Positions 5,529-6,751 of a DNA stretch of 6,751 bases are shown here, piece after piece. A program made the translations under genes and the position numbers. The stretch covers positions 1 through 6,751 of the forward strand of contig JAPLML010000481.1 in assembly GCA_026387055.1 (NCBI GenBank), given 5' to 3'. The first letter of the stretch is position 1, and each line of letters begins with the position of its first letter. The stretch comes from Planctomycetota bacterium. GTDB taxonomy: Bacteria; Planctomycetota; Phycisphaerae; FEN-1346. The notes below the pieces were generated by a model. That model did not search any database. It saw nothing but the letters and a program-made list of their open reading frames with translations, and had not been told where the DNA came from.

Positions 5529-6416
5529 TCAATCCTTCGGCGGCTTGCTGTTGTCATCCCCCGCTTCGGTCGACGCGGGCGGGGCCTCCTTGACGGGCGG
5601 GAGCTTGCTGCCCGCCAGGCCCTTCTCGGCCGCGGGCTTCTCGGGCAGCGTGAAGCTGACGGTCACGGGTTCCTTGAGGTCCGGCGTGATGTTGAAGCCG
5701 CCGAGGGCCGGCTCGAACTGCCAGCCCCACGTCTGCCAGGCGGCCCTCGACACGCGGTAGCGGTACAGGACGCGGGTGCGGAAGGTCGTCCAGGCATCGT
5801 ACTTTTTGTCATAGAACCATTGCTCCACGCGCCAGGTGATCTCGTCGCCCTTCCTGCCCACGAAGTCCTCGTCCATCAGGAGGTCCACCAGGACCACCGC
5901 CCGGTCGGCCGCGCCGCCGATCGCCAGCTCGCGGATCTTGTTCTCGTACCGCTTGACCTCGTGGATGATCCGCAGGAGGGCCTTCTTGTCGTCCTCGGCG
6001 AACGACCCCTCGGCCGCCTTGCCGATCTCCTCGGTCCGGTACTCCGGCGGGATCAGGGCGTCGTACTCCGACAGCTTCGGGTCCATGTCGATGCCTTCGA
6101 GGCGGCCCCACGGCGTGACGACCACGAGGTCGTACGTGCCGAGCCTGAGGCCGGCGACCTCGAACGCCCCCGTCCTGGGATCGACCTTGACGGGGATCTT
6201 GAGGTCCATCGCCCGCTCCACCAGGTACGCCTCCTTCACACGCTCCGGCGGTGTGAGCTTCCCCCGGATGGCGCGGATGGCGGGCGGCGGTAGATCGGGC
6301 TTCCTCGCAGCCGTTGTCGGTCTTGTCGCCGGTCCTTCGGCGGCGCCGACCACCGCTCCGGCGGCAAGAACGGCCGCGACAAGCGCGAGCAGGCTGCGTG
6401 CGGCGGAACGTCTCAT
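5529..6416 (-). CDS. Predicted exported protein with carboxypeptidase-regulatory-like beta domain, function unknown
   Basis: This 295-aa protein starts with a Sec-type signal peptide: basic MRRSAAR, a hydrophobic alanine- and valine-rich core (about 9-23) and a small-residue cleavage region around residues 23-27 (GAAEG). A Thr/Pro-rich linker follows to about residue 45. Residues 46-112 read like a short transthyretin or carboxypeptidase-regulatory-like beta fold (IRGKLTPP ... VDPRTGAFEVAGLRLGTYDLVVVTPWG). Residues 135-165 are charged and helical. Residues 171-256 are rich in Trp and Tyr (WRVEQWFYDKKYDAWTTF, RVLYRYRVSRAAWQTWGWQFEP) and probably form a beta domain. The C-terminus (257-295) is Pro/Lys/Glu-rich and disordered. 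There is no lipobox Cys and no transmembrane helix after the signal, so it is expected in the periplasm or outside the cell. GAGGAG lies 4 nt before the ATG. I do not recognise a named family; the gene has no functional partner nearby. Confidence 0.85.
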   Translation of the reverse strand: MRRSAARSLLALVAAVLAAGAVVGAAEGPATRPTTAARKPDLPPPAIRAIRGKLTPPERVKEAYLVERAMDLKIPVKVDPRTGAFEVAGLRLGTYDLVVVTPWGRLEGIDMDPKLSEYDALIPPEYRTEEIGKAAEGSFAEDDKKALLRIIHEVKRYENKIRELAIGGAADRAVVLVDLLMDEDFVGRKGDEITWRVEQWFYDKKYDAWTTFRTRVLYRYRVSRAAWQTWGWQFEPALGGFNITPDLKEPVTVSFTLPEKPAAEKGLAGSKLPPVKEAPPASTEAGDDNSKPPKD

Positions 6417-6466
6417 GGCTCTCCTCGCTCATTGGCCGCAGGGGCAACTCCTCCCCGGCGCGTATC

Positions 6467-6495
6467 ATTTGACCGCTTCGGGCGCGTTCTGGCAA
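6467..6495 (-). promoter_or_regulatory. Weak candidate promoter for the exported-protein gene
   Basis: On the minus strand TTGCCA (6495-6490) is followed after 17 bp by TCAAAT (6472-6467). The -35 matches five of six bases and the -10 four of six, but the important second A of the -10 is missing. Transcription would start near 6460, giving a leader of about 44 nt. The position is right; the sequence is marginal. Confidence 0.3.
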
Positions 6496-6524
6496 GCACG
6501 CAATTGTTGCGAAGCGCCGCGCGG

Positions 6525-6540
6525 CGGGTCTCCCGACCCG
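6525..6540. repeat. Short hairpin CGGGTC/GACCCG
   Basis: A perfect 6-bp inverted repeat (6525-6530 and 6535-6540) with loop TCCC sits 14 bp to the left of repeat copy 2 and is followed by TACTTGTTT. No plus-strand gene ends here, so a terminator role is not supported. The preceding bases (about 6512-6526) resemble the GCGCCGCG stretch in the prepilin leader at 1945-1952. Confidence 0.45.
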
Positions 6541-6554
6541 TACTTGTTTGGCGT

Positions 6555-6644
6555 GGGTGGCACGGTCACGCGCCGTTGCGTGACCGTGCTTGCTCGCCCA
6601 GGTGACTATGCACGGCCACGCAACGGCGCGTGGCCGTGCCACCC
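6555..6644. repeat. 90-bp nested palindromic repeat, copy 2
   Basis: This copy has the same length and orientation as copy 1 at 1612-1701 and matches it at 84 of 90 positions. The 35-nt arms (6555-6589 and 6610-6644) pair at 33 of 35 positions around a 20-nt linker. Each arm contains a perfect 12-bp hairpin, 6560-6589 with loop GCCGTT (6572-6577) and 6610-6639 with loop AACGGC (6622-6627); the two loops are exact reverse complements. It lies between the divergent exported-protein gene and the plus-strand promoter at 6709. There is no coding potential or transposase. This copy is the more regular of the two, as copy 1 has one extra arm mismatch, in a loop. Confidence 0.9.
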
Positions 6645-6708
6645 GGCTATCGGAGCAAAGCGCCCCCGCTTGCCGGTTCCCGATTCCCGCCTTTCGTCCG
6701 TTCGGCCC

Positions 6709-6737
6709 TTGACGCCGCCACATCTACTGACTATAGT
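6709..6737 (+). promoter_or_regulatory. Sigma70-type promoter for a gene beyond the right edge
   Basis: TTGACG (6709-6714), a 17-bp spacer and TATAGT (6732-6737) match the consensus at ten of twelve positions. Transcription would begin near 6744, a few bases before the window ends, so the gene served is not visible. It would be transcribed divergently from the exported-protein gene. Confidence 0.65.
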
Positions 6738-6751
6738 CCGTGGATTGCCCG

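Noticed and set aside
6462..6467. TGATAC (minus strand) as the -10 box of the exported-protein gene
   Set aside because: It does not match the consensus well and has no -35 at proper spacing; the TTGCCA-N17-TCAAAT arrangement is better, though still weak.
5809..6723. 304-aa minus-strand open frame overlapping the exported protein and running through repeat copy 2
   Set aside because: It is a frame-shifted reading of the exported-protein gene, which itself has a signal peptide and SD; its N-terminal part is only translated repeat sequence.

Overview
The window looks like chromosomal DNA from a GC-rich bacterium, most likely a member of the Planctomycetota (perhaps Phycisphaerae or an uncultured relative). 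The main reason is a stereotyped type-II-secretion-like prepilin ending in an H-x(n)-DGHV box, a family that is greatly expanded in Planctomycetota, Verrucomicrobiota and Lentisphaerota. A UAP1-like UDP-sugar pyrophosphorylase and dispersed palindromic intergenic repeats fit the same picture. The assignment is an inference from gene content, not from a phylogenetic marker.

Layout, left to right. (1) A perfect 14-bp inverted repeat (5-38) lies just beyond the 3' end of a minus-strand UDPGP-family nucleotidyltransferase (64-1494, GTG start). (2) A 484-bp divergent intergenic region (1495-1978) holds copy 1 of a 90-bp nested palindrome (1612-1701), a 17-bp mini-palindrome made of the same end sequences (1734-1750), a strong sigma70-type promoter (1776-1804) and a leader of about 168 nt. 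(3) The prepilin-like gene (1979-2950) is followed by a textbook intrinsic terminator (2973-3016). (4) An FGGY-family sugar kinase (3049-4767) has a TATAAT box only 8 bp upstream of its ATG and no Shine-Dalgarno sequence, so it may be leaderless. (5) Two small overlapping genes (4894-5280 and 5277-5513, ATGA overlap) look like a diverged HicB-HicA-type pair. (6) A convergent minus-strand gene (5529-6416) encodes a predicted exported protein of unknown function; its stop codon is only 15 bp from the stop of the small pair. (7) A second gene-free region of 335 bp (6417-6751) holds a small hairpin, copy 2 of the 90-bp palindrome (6555-6644) and a consensus-like promoter (6709-6737) for a plus-strand gene beyond the window.

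The genes do not form a single operon or pathway. Most appear to be independent transcription units: nucleotide-sugar synthesis, a pilus or secretion-type surface protein, sugar phosphorylation, a small toxin-antitoxin-like pair and an envelope or periplasmic protein. The least ordinary elements are the 90-bp repeat family and the HicBA-like pair. The repeat can fold either as one long hairpin or as two 12-bp hairpins with mutually complementary loops, and both copies sit in divergent intergenic regions upstream of good promoters. The HicA-like partner lacks the usual catalytic histidine. No rRNA, tRNA, CRISPR array, transposase or phage gene was seen.
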